Source of the DNA: an uncultured Ruminococcus sp. | Lineage (GTDB): Bacteria; Bacillota; Clostridia; Oscillospirales; Ruminococcaceae | DNA: 64,000 nucleotides | Direction of reading: 5' to 3' | NCBI GenBank assembly: GCA_937910385.1 | Contig: CALEPT010000221.1 | Location: 1-64,000, forward strand | Part shown: positions 16,370-24,967 of the stretch, in pieces | Position numbering within the stretch: position 1 is the stretch's first letter | Layout: every line of letters begins with the position of its first letter | Position numbers and translations under genes: made by a program | Notes under the pieces: generated by a model | Database searches by the model: none | The model's input: only the letters and a program-made list of their open reading frames with translations | What the model was told of the DNA's origin: nothing

Positions 16370-17186
16370 TTTTATTTTCCTCCGTATTATTGATAATTGA
16401 TTTAGCCTTGTTCCAGTAAAGGTCAAGTTCTTCTATTGGAAGCTCTTTCATATCAAGATCTTCAGCTTTTGTGAGTTCCTCAGTGATAGAAAAGCGCTTT
16501 ATGAACTTCTCGGTAGAGGTTTTGAGCGCGAGCTCTGCGTCAACTCCGAGGTGGCGCGCAGCATTAACGCATGAGAACAGCAGATCGCCGAGTTCCTCCT
16601 CGATATTCTGCATATTTCCGCTTGCAACTGCAGCGTCGAGCTCTGCTTTTTCGTTTGAGATACAGTCGATAGCGTCCTGAGCGCAGCGAAAATCCATACC
16701 TGCACGCATTGCGCGCTTTCCGATCTTCTGGGCTCGCATAAGAGCCGGAAGGGATTTAGCAACGCTGTTGAGCGTATCGGTGTAGGTCTCCTGACCTTTG
16801 GTTTTCATCTTGATAGCGTCCCAGTTTTTGAGCACCTGATCGGTGGTATCAGCCGAGACATCGCCAAAAACATGGGGATGACGGATTATGAGCTTTTTGC
16901 ATACCTCATCGCACACATCATCAAATCGGAATGAATCTGTTTCCTCTTCGATCCTGCAATGAAATACCACCTGCAAAAGCACATCGCCGAGTTCCTCTCG
17001 AAGCAATGCTGTATCATTGAGATCAATAGCTTCGATAGCCTCATAGGTCTCTTCAATAAAATCGCTTTTTATGGATTCATGAGTCTGTTCTCTGTCCCAT
17101 GGGCAGCCACCCTCGCTGCGAAGCAATCTTACGATGTCTATGAGGTCATCGATAGAATAATTACTTTTTTGCTGAAAATCAACCAT
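16362..17186 (-). CDS. mazG: Nucleoside triphosphate pyrophosphohydrolase MazG
   Basis: Hydrolyses (d)NTPs to NMPs and pyrophosphate, thought to clean the nucleotide pool. It has 274 residues with two MazG modules. The N-terminal one has GGCPWDREQTHES and the metal-binding ETYEAIEAID...EELGDVLLQV. The second has EKAELDAAV...EEELGDLLFSCVN. It heads the mazG-hup-rqcP unit and has a promoter upstream whose spacer is a palindrome. Confidence 0.95.
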   Translation of the reverse strand: MVDFQQKSNYSIDDLIDIVRLLRSEGGCPWDREQTHESIKSDFIEETYEAIEAIDLNDTALLREELGDVLLQVVFHCRIEEETDSFRFDDVCDEVCKKLIIRHPHVFGDVSADTTDQVLKNWDAIKMKTKGQETYTDTLNSVAKSLPALMRAQKIGKRAMRAGMDFRCAQDAIDCISNEKAELDAAVASGNMQNIEEELGDLLFSCVNAARHLGVDAELALKTSTEKFIKRFSITEELTKAEDLDMKELPIEELDLYWNKAKSIINNTEENKND

Positions 17187-17221
17187 AGGAAAAACACTTC
17201 CTTAAAGACGGGCTAAGTAAT

Positions 17222-17250
17222 ATAATACCCTAAATTTCGGGAAATTGCAA
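17222..17250 (-). promoter_or_regulatory. Promoter of mazG-hup-rqcP with palindromic spacer
   Basis: On the minus strand, TTGCAA (17250-17245) and TATTAT (17227-17222) are separated by 17 nt. The spacer contains CCCGAAATTTAGGG, an imperfect palindrome placed where a repressor would block RNA polymerase. Confidence 0.65.
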
Positions 17251-17336
17251 TAGATTTTAACAACTTTGTTAATTTGGTGCAATATAAACTTTCTGATAGC
17301 TGTGATTTGTTAAATATAACCACTGCCTTGACGGGA

Positions 17337-18335
17337 TCATGCCTTGTCTACGAATCCGACCTTGTGGTAAACCTTTGATACTATTCTCTGTGAGTAGCGC
17401 AAAGCCTTTTCGGCTCCTTCAGTATAGCATTTCTTAAGATACGCTTTATCGGCGATAAGCTGGTCAAACTCGGTACGGACCGGTTCGAGGTGATCTGCAA
17501 CAGCTTCTCCTACGGCAAGCTTGAAATCGCCGTAGCCCTTGCCCTTGAACTCTGCCTCGATATCAGCGAAGCTCTTGCCGGTAACACAGGAATAGATAGA
17601 CATGAGGTTATTTATACCGTCCTTGCCCTCGCGGTAGCAGACTTCAGCCTCGCTGTCGGTCACAGCGCGCTTGAATTTGCGTATTATCGTGTCCTTATCG
17701 TCGAGAATGAGAATGCAGGCGTTGGGATTATCGTCTGACTTGGACATTTTCTTTGTGGGATCCTGTAGCGACATTACCTTTGCTCCGACCTCGATGATAT
17801 AAGGCTCGGGGGGAGTAAAGAAGTCTCCGTAGCGCTGATTGAAGCGCTGAGCGATGTTTCTTGCGAGCTCGAGGTGCTGCTTCTGGTCTACGCCGACCGG
17901 AACGAAATCCGCATTGTAAGCGAGGATATCAGCAGCCATGAGCACAGGATATGTGAAAAGTCCCGAATTTACATCATCTGCATGGCGCTGGCTCTTGTCC
18001 TTGAACTGCGTCATACGGCTCAGCTCTCCGAACTGAGTATTGCAGCCGAGTATCCAGCTGAGCTCTGCATGAGTTCTGACATGGCTCTGGATAAAGAGGA
18101 TAGACTTTTCCGGATCTATACCGCACGCCATGAGAAGGGCATAAGCCGCAAGAGAATTCTGTCGGAGCTTTGCAGGCTCCTGCTTTACTGTTATAGCGTG
18201 CATATCCGCGACGCAGTAAATGCAGTTGTATTGGTCCTGAAGCGGACTCCAGTTTCTTACAGCGCCTATGTAGTTGCCGAGAGTAAAAGTTCCCGTAGGT
18301 TGAATGGCACTGAAAATTAGTTTTTTATCGTCCAT
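17337..18335 (-). CDS. trpS: Tryptophanyl-tRNA synthetase
   Basis: Class I aminoacyl-tRNA synthetase of 332 residues, the normal length. The HIGH-equivalent TLGNYIGA lies at residues 18-25, and the KMSKS loop (KKMSKSDDNP) is near 195-205. AMP/Trp-binding segments such as PVGVDQKQHLELARNIA are intact. It is the last gene of a four-gene minus-strand run starting with an aminotransferase. No T-box leader is seen in the 18 nt upstream. Confidence 0.96.
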   Translation of the reverse strand: MDDKKLIFSAIQPTGTFTLGNYIGAVRNWSPLQDQYNCIYCVADMHAITVKQEPAKLRQNSLAAYALLMACGIDPEKSILFIQSHVRTHAELSWILGCNTQFGELSRMTQFKDKSQRHADDVNSGLFTYPVLMAADILAYNADFVPVGVDQKQHLELARNIAQRFNQRYGDFFTPPEPYIIEVGAKVMSLQDPTKKMSKSDDNPNACILILDDKDTIIRKFKRAVTDSEAEVCYREGKDGINNLMSIYSCVTGKSFADIEAEFKGKGYGDFKLAVGEAVADHLEPVRTEFDQLIADKAYLKKCYTEGAEKALRYSQRIVSKVYHKVGFVDKA

Positions 18336-18353
18336 TGTGGCATCTCCTTAAAA

Positions 18354-18911
18354 TTAATAGCTGAATACGTCCGGCTTTTTATAGCATCTGAAAACGTAAA
18401 TTCCCGTGATGATAGCGACGATGAGTATGATGATGGCAAGTATTGTTGAGACGGTATGATTTTTAACAGAATGCGTGCGGGGGATAGTAAGATAATTTTC
18501 TTCCGAAGAAGGATCCCCCTCATATTCTTGCATGAGTTCATCATATTCTGTATCGTAGCGCGCATCATAAGCAACACTTATCGCGTCTCCGATCTTATCA
18601 CCGGGTTCACGGGAGGTGCGGAAGCGCATGACCTGACCGCCATCGAAAGTGATCTCGACAATATCTGTTAAGTAAAAGTCGATAATCCTGAGGCTCTTGT
18701 CATTTGTTCCATTGAATATTTTCTGATTGACTATCTCAGCGTTGGTAACATTATACTCCTCGGCGTTCTTTTTGTAATTGTCATATTCGAGGTCATACCA
18801 ATCTTTTTCAAAATCCTTGACCATATAGAGCAGCCATGTCAGAGCAGCAATTATTATAAGAAGTATTATGAAACGGTTTGACTGAGTGCGGCTTTTGAAT
18901 ATGTGAGTCAT
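18354..18911 (-). CDS. Conserved-type membrane protein of unknown function
   Basis: The protein has 185 residues with a membrane helix near 13-30 and another near 153-173. Between them is a hydrophilic, probably extracytoplasmic domain with a beta-rich part (VEITFDGGQVMRFRTSREPGD) that recalls DUF3592-type membrane proteins. Its start overlaps the stop of the upstream gene (TAATG), so the pair is translationally coupled. Function not recognised. Confidence 0.75.
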   Translation of the reverse strand: MTHIFKSRTQSNRFIILLIIIAALTWLLYMVKDFEKDWYDLEYDNYKKNAEEYNVTNAEIVNQKIFNGTNDKSLRIIDFYLTDIVEITFDGGQVMRFRTSREPGDKIGDAISVAYDARYDTEYDELMQEYEGDPSSEENYLTIPRTHSVKNHTVSTILAIIILIVAIITGIYVFRCYKKPDVFSY

Positions 18912-19429
18912 TATTTAGCATTGCTCCCGAAAGCCTGATCCTTGAGCTGACAGTTTCTTATCTCGCTGAGAACTCTCTGATATAGCACATAGAACGCTCG
19001 CAGCTCCTGTTCCTCCTCGGGTATCATGCCGGGCTTTATCTCTGTTTTGTAGACACCGTTCTTTGTAAGCAGAAAAATGTTCTGGGTTCTGCCTTTAGGG
19101 AGGTCATATGACTTGGTTTTGGTACATTTGGGAATAAGCTGACTTGCACCTGCAACGAGAGTGTGAGCCGCCTGAACGAGATTGCGGTATTTCTGGGAAG
19201 CTCCGGTATACTCGCCGCCGTTGTTAAAATAGATATTTGCTGCGCCGTTGATGAAGCAAACCATTGTTGTAAGAACTTCAGAGCTCATGGGAATATCAAT
19301 AACAACGCCGAATACCTCGTCTTTCTTGAAGCTTTTGTTGAAGTACTGAGCGGGGAAGTTGATAGCCTGTCCTCTGGTCATAAGATATTTCTGTGTGACA
19401 TTATATCTGTCTGTCATTTTATTGGGCAT
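18911..19429 (-). CDS. Unknown cytoplasmic protein coupled to a membrane protein
   Basis: The protein has 172 residues with no signal peptide or membrane helix. The core (FGVVIDIPMSSEVLTTMVCF, FINGAANIYFNNGGEYTG) is followed by a helical C-terminus. It lies 17 nt after the aminotransferase and overlaps the next gene by 1 nt. I do not recognise the family. Confidence 0.75.
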   Translation of the reverse strand: MPNKMTDRYNVTQKYLMTRGQAINFPAQYFNKSFKKDEVFGVVIDIPMSSEVLTTMVCFINGAANIYFNNGGEYTGASQKYRNLVQAAHTLVAGASQLIPKCTKTKSYDLPKGRTQNIFLLTKNGVYKTEIKPGMIPEEEQELRAFYVLYQRVLSEIRNCQLKDQAFGSNAK

Positions 19430-19446
19430 AGTAATGGTCCTTTCTG

Positions 19447-20643
19447 TTATTTATCAAGCATTTCTCTTGTCATGCGGGCAAGGATATCCATACCCTTTTC
19501 GATCTGCTCGTTTGTGGGTGTAGAGTAATTCAGGCGGAACGAATGGCTCTTTTCATCTGCATTTATGCTGAATGAATTTCCGGGAACGACGGCTATCTTG
19601 TAGTCTTTTACCGCTCTTGTGCAGAAGTCGTTCATGTCGCAGTCATCAGGAAGGGTACACCAGATGAAGAGACCGCCCTCGGGCTTGATGTAGGATATCT
19701 TCTTTGAGAAGCCTTCGTCAATGTATGAGCACATAAGTCCGCATTTTTCCCTGTAGATGTTGCGCAGCTTATTGAAGTGAGCCTCGCGGTCAACAGTCGT
19801 CATAAAGCGGTGGGAGATGACCTGCGCCCAGATGTTTGAGTGAACGTCCGAGACCTGCTTGCAGACTACTATCTTCTGGATTATCGGAGCAGGTGCGGAA
19901 ACAAAGCCTGTTCTGAAGCCTGACGAGATTATCTTTGAGAAGGTGCTTGAATAAATGACCCTGCCCTCGGTGTCGAGGCTCTTGATCGTGGGGATATTCT
20001 CGCCCGCAAAGCGCAGCTCGCCGTAGGGATCGTCCTCCAGGATAATGAAATCGTACCTGCACGCAAGCTCATAGACCGCTTTTCTTTTTGCAAGAGACAT
20101 CGTTCTGCCCGTGGGGTTCTGAAAATTGGGTATGAGATAAAGTATCTTCACATTCTTCTCGGTCTTAAGAGCATTTTCGAGTTTTTCAAGGTCAATGCCG
20201 TCGTCCTCCATGTCAATTCCGACGAGATTGACATTGTAAGAGCGGAAGGCGTTGAGTGAGCCGATGAAGCTCGGAGACTCACACAGGAGCGTGTCGCTTT
20301 CGTTGAGGAGCACCTTGCAGGAGAGCTCGTTTGCCTGCTGTCCGCCTGATGTAACGATGAGGTCGTCAAATTCGCTGTGGAAGCAGCCCTTTGAGCCGAG
20401 CCAATCCTTTAAAAAGTCGCGCAGGGGAGCGTACCCCTCGGTTATGCTGTACTGGAGTGCAAGAATAGGGTCGTCTCTGAGAAGCTCGGCAGAGAGCTTT
20501 GCTATCTCCTCCTTGGGGAAAGCCTCGGGAGCGGGGTTGCCTGCTGCAAAGGAGATGACCTCGGGGTCGGCAGTAAATTTAAGAATTTCTCTGATAGCGG
20601 ACGCCTGGAGCCCTTTGACCTTATCGGAGAATTTATATTCCAT
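19447..20643 (-). CDS. PLP-dependent aminotransferase (2-aminoadipate/MocR-like class I)
   Basis: Fold-type I aminotransferase of 398 residues resembling LysN/2-aminoadipate or aromatic aminotransferases. Signatures: a substrate-gate start FAAGNPAPEAFP, SGGQQANELS near residue 98, PNFQNPTGR, the EDDPYGELRF stretch, and the PLP-binding Lys in SSTFSKIISSGFRTGF. The C-terminal Arg in FRLNYSTP would bind the substrate carboxylate. There is no N-terminal GntR domain, so it is an enzyme rather than a MocR regulator. Substrate not determinable. Confidence 0.9.
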   Translation of the reverse strand: MEYKFSDKVKGLQASAIREILKFTADPEVISFAAGNPAPEAFPKEEIAKLSAELLRDDPILALQYSITEGYAPLRDFLKDWLGSKGCFHSEFDDLIVTSGGQQANELSCKVLLNESDTLLCESPSFIGSLNAFRSYNVNLVGIDMEDDGIDLEKLENALKTEKNVKILYLIPNFQNPTGRTMSLAKRKAVYELACRYDFIILEDDPYGELRFAGENIPTIKSLDTEGRVIYSSTFSKIISSGFRTGFVSAPAPIIQKIVVCKQVSDVHSNIWAQVISHRFMTTVDREAHFNKLRNIYREKCGLMCSYIDEGFSKKISYIKPEGGLFIWCTLPDDCDMNDFCTRAVKDYKIAVVPGNSFSINADEKSHSFRLNYSTPTNEQIEKGMDILARMTREMLDK

Positions 20644-20960
20644 AAGTATGACCAGCCTTTCATAATTATTGTACGAGACAAAATCAGTCTAACCCATATT
20701 ATAGCATAGATTTACAAAAAAAGCAACTGCACGGAGAGATATTTCCGATTTTTTTATCTGAGACGCAGAAATAGCAGCGCGAACTTGCACTTCAATACAT
20801 ATTTCTGTCCTTTCTGACATATATTTTCATGGATCGTCTTTAGTTTTTAAATAGAGTGAGCGTGTAATAGGATCCAAAATGATCTTAGTCCGTTTGTATA
20901 TTCCGTCGGCAAAGTCTCTGGAAGGGCGCAGGGATAAAGCTGCTGCAAAGGGGGGATACG
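20644..20960. other. Divergent intergenic region with aminotransferase promoter
   Basis: This 317-nt gap holds a minus-strand promoter, TTGCTT (20726-20721) and TATAAT (20703-20698), for the aminotransferase unit. The rest up to the spoVB ribosome site shows no convincing gene; a short frame at 20879 has no ribosome site and overlaps spoVB. Confidence 0.6.
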
Positions 20961-22592
20961 ATGAAAAAACAGAGCTTTATAAAGGGCTCGGTGATACTGA
21001 TGCTTTCAGCGGTCGCGGCAAAGGCGCTCGGTGCGCTTTTCAAGATACCACTGACGAATATCCTTGGCGGTATCGGAATGAGCTATTTCAGCAGCGCATA
21101 CAGCCTTTTCATGCCGGTGTATGCGCTTACGGTCACGGGACTTACAGCAGCTGTGGCGGGTATGACCGTTAAGTACGCAGCGCTCGGCGAGCACGAAAAC
21201 GCCGCAAGAGTTCGCCGCGTGGCAATGCTTGTGTTTTCGGCGGGCGGACTCGTTGGGAGCGGAGCCATTTTTCTGCTTGCAAAGCCGTTTTGTTTGTATT
21301 TTGCTGAGAGCCCACAGGCATACCCTGCAGTGGCAATGATAGCTCCGGCAGTGCTTTTCGGCTGTATAACCGCAGTTGAACGCGGCTATTATGAGGGCAT
21401 GAGCAATATGTATCCCACTGCTCTCTCTCAGGTCGTTGAGGGAGTAGTGAAGGTGGCAGCAGGACTTTTTCTTTGCGGGTATGTTACGAGCCATAGTGAG
21501 GCGGTGCTGGCAATGTTTCCCGGTATCGGTGATATCAAAGCGATATCGGCGGCAGCGGGAATCCTTGGGGTAACGCTTTCAAATGTCGGAGCGGCGGCTT
21601 TTTTCGGCATTATTAGGTTGTTTTCGCGTGAAAAAGTTCTCCGTACAGAACAAAGCGTTCTGCGCAGCCGCAGGGATATCTCCTCGGAGCTTCTGCGGAC
21701 TGCTCTGCCTATAGGGATAAGTGCAGTCGTTACGAATCTGACAGCACTCATTGATATGTGGACCATAATTGACTGCCTGCCGAAGGTAACCGCCTCTTCC
21801 GAGCTTCCGCCGGGAGTTTCTCCTCAAGAACTTCCGCAGTTTGTATACGGATCATTTGCAGGGATCGCGCTGACTGTTTTCGCACTTGTGCCGTCTGTGA
21901 CGAATATGCTTGGAAAAGGCGCACTGATATGCGTTACTCGGGCATGGGAGAGGGGAGACAAGGCATCACTTTCATCGAGTACATCGCAGGTTCTTATAAC
22001 AACGGCGCTTATCGCGGTTCCTGCGGCTTTCGGAATGGGCGTACTGGCTCCTGAGATACTTGGTTTTCTCTATCCTAACCAGCCTGACGAAGCGGCTTTG
22101 TGCGTGAGTGCGCTTCGCATACTTATGCCCGGAATGGTTTTTCTGTGTGCATCGTATCCTCTTTTCAGTATGCTGCAAGCGATAGGGAAGCCTTCCTTAC
22201 CTTTGAAAATTATGATCATTGGAACGGCAGTCAAGCTTGCGGGGAATCTGCTGCTTGTACCCATGATAGGGGCTGACGGAGCTGCTGTTTCCACTTCGGT
22301 CTCCTACGGCGTGATACTGGCGGCATCTATTGCAGCATATCTGCACATAACGAGTCTGCGGCTGAGCGTTCTGCCTTTTCTCAAGATAATCTATTCGGGA
22401 GCCTTATGCGGAGCAGCGGCGTATGTTGCCTGTGCAGCCTGCGCCCGCAGCGGATCCGGCGGCACTGCAGCGCTGTTTGCCTCGACTGTATCGGGGGCGA
22501 TAGTATACATTGCATCTGTTTATGCACTGTCGGGAGTAACTTTGCGTAAAAACGGAAAAATAAATTCAGCAGCAAGTAAGCGGACTATCTGA
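20961..22592 (+). CDS. Polysaccharide/lipid flippase of the SpoVB/MurJ type (MOP superfamily)
   Basis: Integral membrane protein of 543 residues with about 14 hydrophobic helices. The start, KGSVILMLSAVAAKALGALFKIPLTNILG, has the SpoVB/MurJ pattern. These proteins flip lipid-linked precursors such as lipid II or polysaccharide units. SpoVB acts in spore cortex formation in Bacillus, but homologues occur in non-sporulating Firmicutes too. A strong GGGGGG-type ribosome site precedes the ATG. Confidence 0.88.
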   Translation: MKKQSFIKGSVILMLSAVAAKALGALFKIPLTNILGGIGMSYFSSAYSLFMPVYALTVTGLTAAVAGMTVKYAALGEHENAARVRRVAMLVFSAGGLVGSGAIFLLAKPFCLYFAESPQAYPAVAMIAPAVLFGCITAVERGYYEGMSNMYPTALSQVVEGVVKVAAGLFLCGYVTSHSEAVLAMFPGIGDIKAISAAAGILGVTLSNVGAAAFFGIIRLFSREKVLRTEQSVLRSRRDISSELLRTALPIGISAVVTNLTALIDMWTIIDCLPKVTASSELPPGVSPQELPQFVYGSFAGIALTVFALVPSVTNMLGKGALICVTRAWERGDKASLSSSTSQVLITTALIAVPAAFGMGVLAPEILGFLYPNQPDEAALCVSALRILMPGMVFLCASYPLFSMLQAIGKPSLPLKIMIIGTAVKLAGNLLLVPMIGADGAAVSTSVSYGVILAASIAAYLHITSLRLSVLPFLKIIYSGALCGAAAYVACAACARSGSGGTAALFASTVSGAIVYIASVYALSGVTLRKNGKINSAASKRTI

Positions 22593-22620
22593 AAAAGCCT
22601 CCGGCATCGGAGGCTTTTAG
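22592..22620. terminator. Bidirectional terminator between the flippase gene and tadA
   Basis: The stem AGCCTCCG / CGGAGGCT with loop GCAT is flanked by an A run and TTTTAGCTTTT. It overlaps the tadA stop. Confidence 0.88.
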
Positions 22621-23078
22621 CTTTTATTCTTTTGTTCCCTTAGCTTGCGGAAAAAGTCGGAAAGCAGTTGTGCGCAATCCTTTTCCATAACTCCACCCGT
22701 GACCTGAGGACGATAATTATACGGAAGCGTGAACATCTCCTGCACGGAAACAGCAGAGCCGCTTTTCGGGTCGTATGCACCAAATACAACGTCGTCGATA
22801 CGTGCGTTGATAATAGCTCCGCAGCACATCGGACAGGGCTCGAGAGTGATGTAAATAGCGCAATCCGGAAGCCTCCAGCCGCCAAGTCTGCGGCATGCCT
22901 GATCTATGGCGATAATTTCTGCATGGGCAAGAGCGTTTTTTGCCCCCTCGCGCATATTTCTGCCCTCTCCGACTATTTCGCCGGTAGTTTTTCTTACAAT
23001 GACCGCTCCTACAGGAACTTCGCCCTCATTATAAGCCTCATGTGCGAGCTCGAGAGCGCGCTTCATATATTCTTCCAT
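22617..23078 (-). CDS. tadA: tRNA adenosine(34) deaminase
   Basis: Converts A34 to inosine in tRNA-Arg(ACG). The zinc deaminase of 153 residues has HAEIIAID (catalytic His and Glu) and EPCPMCCGAI (two Zn-binding Cys). The start is set at MEEYMKRAL, 22617-23078, because AGGAGAGGAT lies immediately upstream; a longer frame starting MPSCC is unsupported. It starts 8 nt after the stop of the upstream CPBP-like gene. Confidence 0.95.
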   Translation of the reverse strand: MEEYMKRALELAHEAYNEGEVPVGAVIVRKTTGEIVGEGRNMREGAKNALAHAEIIAIDQACRRLGGWRLPDCAIYITLEPCPMCCGAIINARIDDVVFGAYDPKSGSAVSVQEMFTLPYNYRPQVTGGVMEKDCAQLLSDFFRKLREQKNKS

Positions 23079-23086
23079 ATCCTCTC

Positions 23087-24253
23087 CTAAAAGACAAGCT
23101 TTATAATTGCAGCAAGAAGGCATATCACGGCAACGGCTGAAAACGGAAAAGTTTTAACTGCGTTCCATATCCTGCTTCCCTGAGTTATGCCGGAGCTGTA
23201 TTTTGCCAGACGTGAGCCGGTCTTGCGGTAATTCTTGATGTATAAAAGTATGGTAACTGCAGCTCCAAAAACGAACGTGCCGAGGATAAAAAAGCTGAGC
23301 TTCATGTACATATTCTCTGACACATCGGCTTGTATAATAACTAATGCGAGCTGATACATTTCGTAAATTACTCTTACAAATATTGCCGTAATTATAGAGC
23401 CGCTCCTTAGCATACCTATAGCTGATACAGCAGAAATAAGGACGGCGGCGGGTATCTCGCGGATATCCTGAACAAGCAGTCCTGTCATCAAAGAGGTGAT
23501 GATTATGGCGAACCAATCTCCGAACTGCCGCAGTGCGCCGAAAGCAGCTCCTCTGAAAAAAATTTCTGAAAGAACGGATACGATTATTATATTGAATACT
23601 GTATATACAACAAATTCCTTTTGCCCCCATACTGAAATATCAGCGTCAAGGTTTTTGAAATAGGTATATATTTCCTTGGTATTGCTGCTGTATATAGACG
23701 GAATACCAGAGACTGCACATACGACAAATGCCATAGCTATAGAGCAAATCATATCTGCCGGGTGGTCAAGTTTATTCATAAGTTCCACTTTGCGGGGCAT
23801 TTTGAGCTTCATATGCAGATATAATGCGGGAACTGTCAGCTTTATCAGCGAAACTGTTATAAGAGCTGTTACTATCTCTACGCTGCCGCCGTAAATAGCG
23901 GTGCTGAAAAAAGCGGTATGTACATTTATGCCGATAAAGCCTGCAATAGCTATTATCAGCTTGCTGAGGATATTTTCTATGACTATCCATATCAGCATAG
24001 CTGTTCCCATGAGGTACATTATGCGAGTTATAGATTCAGTTTCGGCTTCTTCGGGAGAACTGCTTTCAAAGCCTTTGCCGTCAACGAATACACTTTCTTT
24101 TTTGTTCATGACAAAGTTGAAGGCGTAGGGATTGTTTTTATTTTTTCGCCACGCCTTGAATTCTTTGCTGTATTCCTGATCCTGCGTGGAATAATCGAAT
24201 TCATCTGCCACGCTGATGATATTTTTTTCATTTGTTTCAGTGAAACTGTCCAT
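23087..24253 (-). CDS. CPBP-like membrane protein with degenerate protease motifs
   Basis: The protein has 388 residues: a charged cytoplasmic N-terminus (about 1-75) and about eight membrane helices. The segment SEIFFRGAAFGALRQFGDW matches motif 1 of CPBP (Abi/Rce1-type) membrane proteases, which normally reads EExxxR. Only one Glu of the pair is present. The expected FxxxH of motif 2 reads LMTGLLVQD, and the late HxxxN/D position reads FVRVIYEM. It may therefore be a non-catalytic member. A strong AGGAGGTGAAC ribosome site precedes the ATG. tadA follows after 8 nt. Confidence 0.7.
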   Translation of the reverse strand: MDSFTETNEKNIISVADEFDYSTQDQEYSKEFKAWRKNKNNPYAFNFVMNKKESVFVDGKGFESSSPEEAETESITRIMYLMGTAMLIWIVIENILSKLIIAIAGFIGINVHTAFFSTAIYGGSVEIVTALITVSLIKLTVPALYLHMKLKMPRKVELMNKLDHPADMICSIAMAFVVCAVSGIPSIYSSNTKEIYTYFKNLDADISVWGQKEFVVYTVFNIIIVSVLSEIFFRGAAFGALRQFGDWFAIIITSLMTGLLVQDIREIPAAVLISAVSAIGMLRSGSIITAIFVRVIYEMYQLALVIIQADVSENMYMKLSFFILGTFVFGAAVTILLYIKNYRKTGSRLAKYSSGITQGSRIWNAVKTFPFSAVAVICLLAAIIKLVF

Positions 24254-24431
24254 TAGTTCACCTCCTACAACTTCTCATGATAATATTAACATATATTTTG
24301 ACTTTCAGTATTATAATTCTGGCAATTTTCTCTTAATAATTTGTTAATTCGAATTATGCTTTAACATTTTTGACGAGAGTTTATGTATAATTCGCATTTG
24401 TCATGAAACAATAGTAAGGGGAGATGATAAT

Positions 24432-24632
24432 ATGAACAAGAAAAATAAAGAGATCCCTGTTCCCGATCCGAATGCCGATCGTCTGAAATATAATTTCCCA
24501 TCGGCTTCGTGGGGAGATATGACGGGACTTATCCCTTATTCTGCTGATACTGAGGGCGAAAGGGAATCCTACAATGATGTTTACCCCTACCTTCCCGGTG
24601 AACAGAAAGGTCAGAATGAATTGACCGAGTAA
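24432..24632 (+). CDS. Small 66-residue protein of unknown function
   Basis: A short acidic, hydrophilic protein (starting MNKKNKEIPVPDPNADR) with many Pro, Tyr and Asp and no membrane segment. It has an AGGGGAGATGATA ribosome site and its own terminator directly after the stop, both of which argue for a real gene. The motif NFPSASWGDMTGLIP may be a recognisable core. It stands alone between divergent neighbours. Function unknown. Confidence 0.7.
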   Translation: MNKKNKEIPVPDPNADRLKYNFPSASWGDMTGLIPYSADTEGERESYNDVYPYLPGEQKGQNELTE

Positions 24633-24639
24633 TTTTGCG

Positions 24640-24679
24640 GCCGGCAAAGCGGTGAAAGCTTTGCCGGCTTTAGCTTTTT
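24640..24679 (+). terminator. Terminator after the 66-residue protein gene
   Basis: A perfect 11-bp stem GCCGGCAAAGC / GCTTTGCCGGC is followed by TTTAGCTTTTT. Confidence 0.9.
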
Positions 24680-24967
24680 GAATGATGATCGCGGTTATGA
24701 AGAGGTTCCGGATCATCAGTCATCGAAGGTGAAAAATTAAAAATAGTGGGAAAGAAATTTAACTATGAAGCTATACATAATTCAATGACGAAGCGCTCAT
24801 GATCGTGGATCAATAAAAAAATATCTGCGGATTATATGAAGCAATATATAATATGTACAAAACAGCATTGTTCAAATTAACAGATTCACCAAAATTTGGA
24901 AAAGCCACTTTATTTTTTACTTAAAGCATGATATAATGAATTAATTGAATAGATAAAGAAATGGGTG

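Noticed and set aside
18336..18353. T-box leader for trpS
   Set aside because: Only 18 nt lie between trpS and the upstream gene; trpS appears to be read from the upstream promoter.
20879..21172. 97-residue frame overlapping the flippase start
   Set aside because: No ribosome site, and it runs mostly over the flippase gene in another frame.
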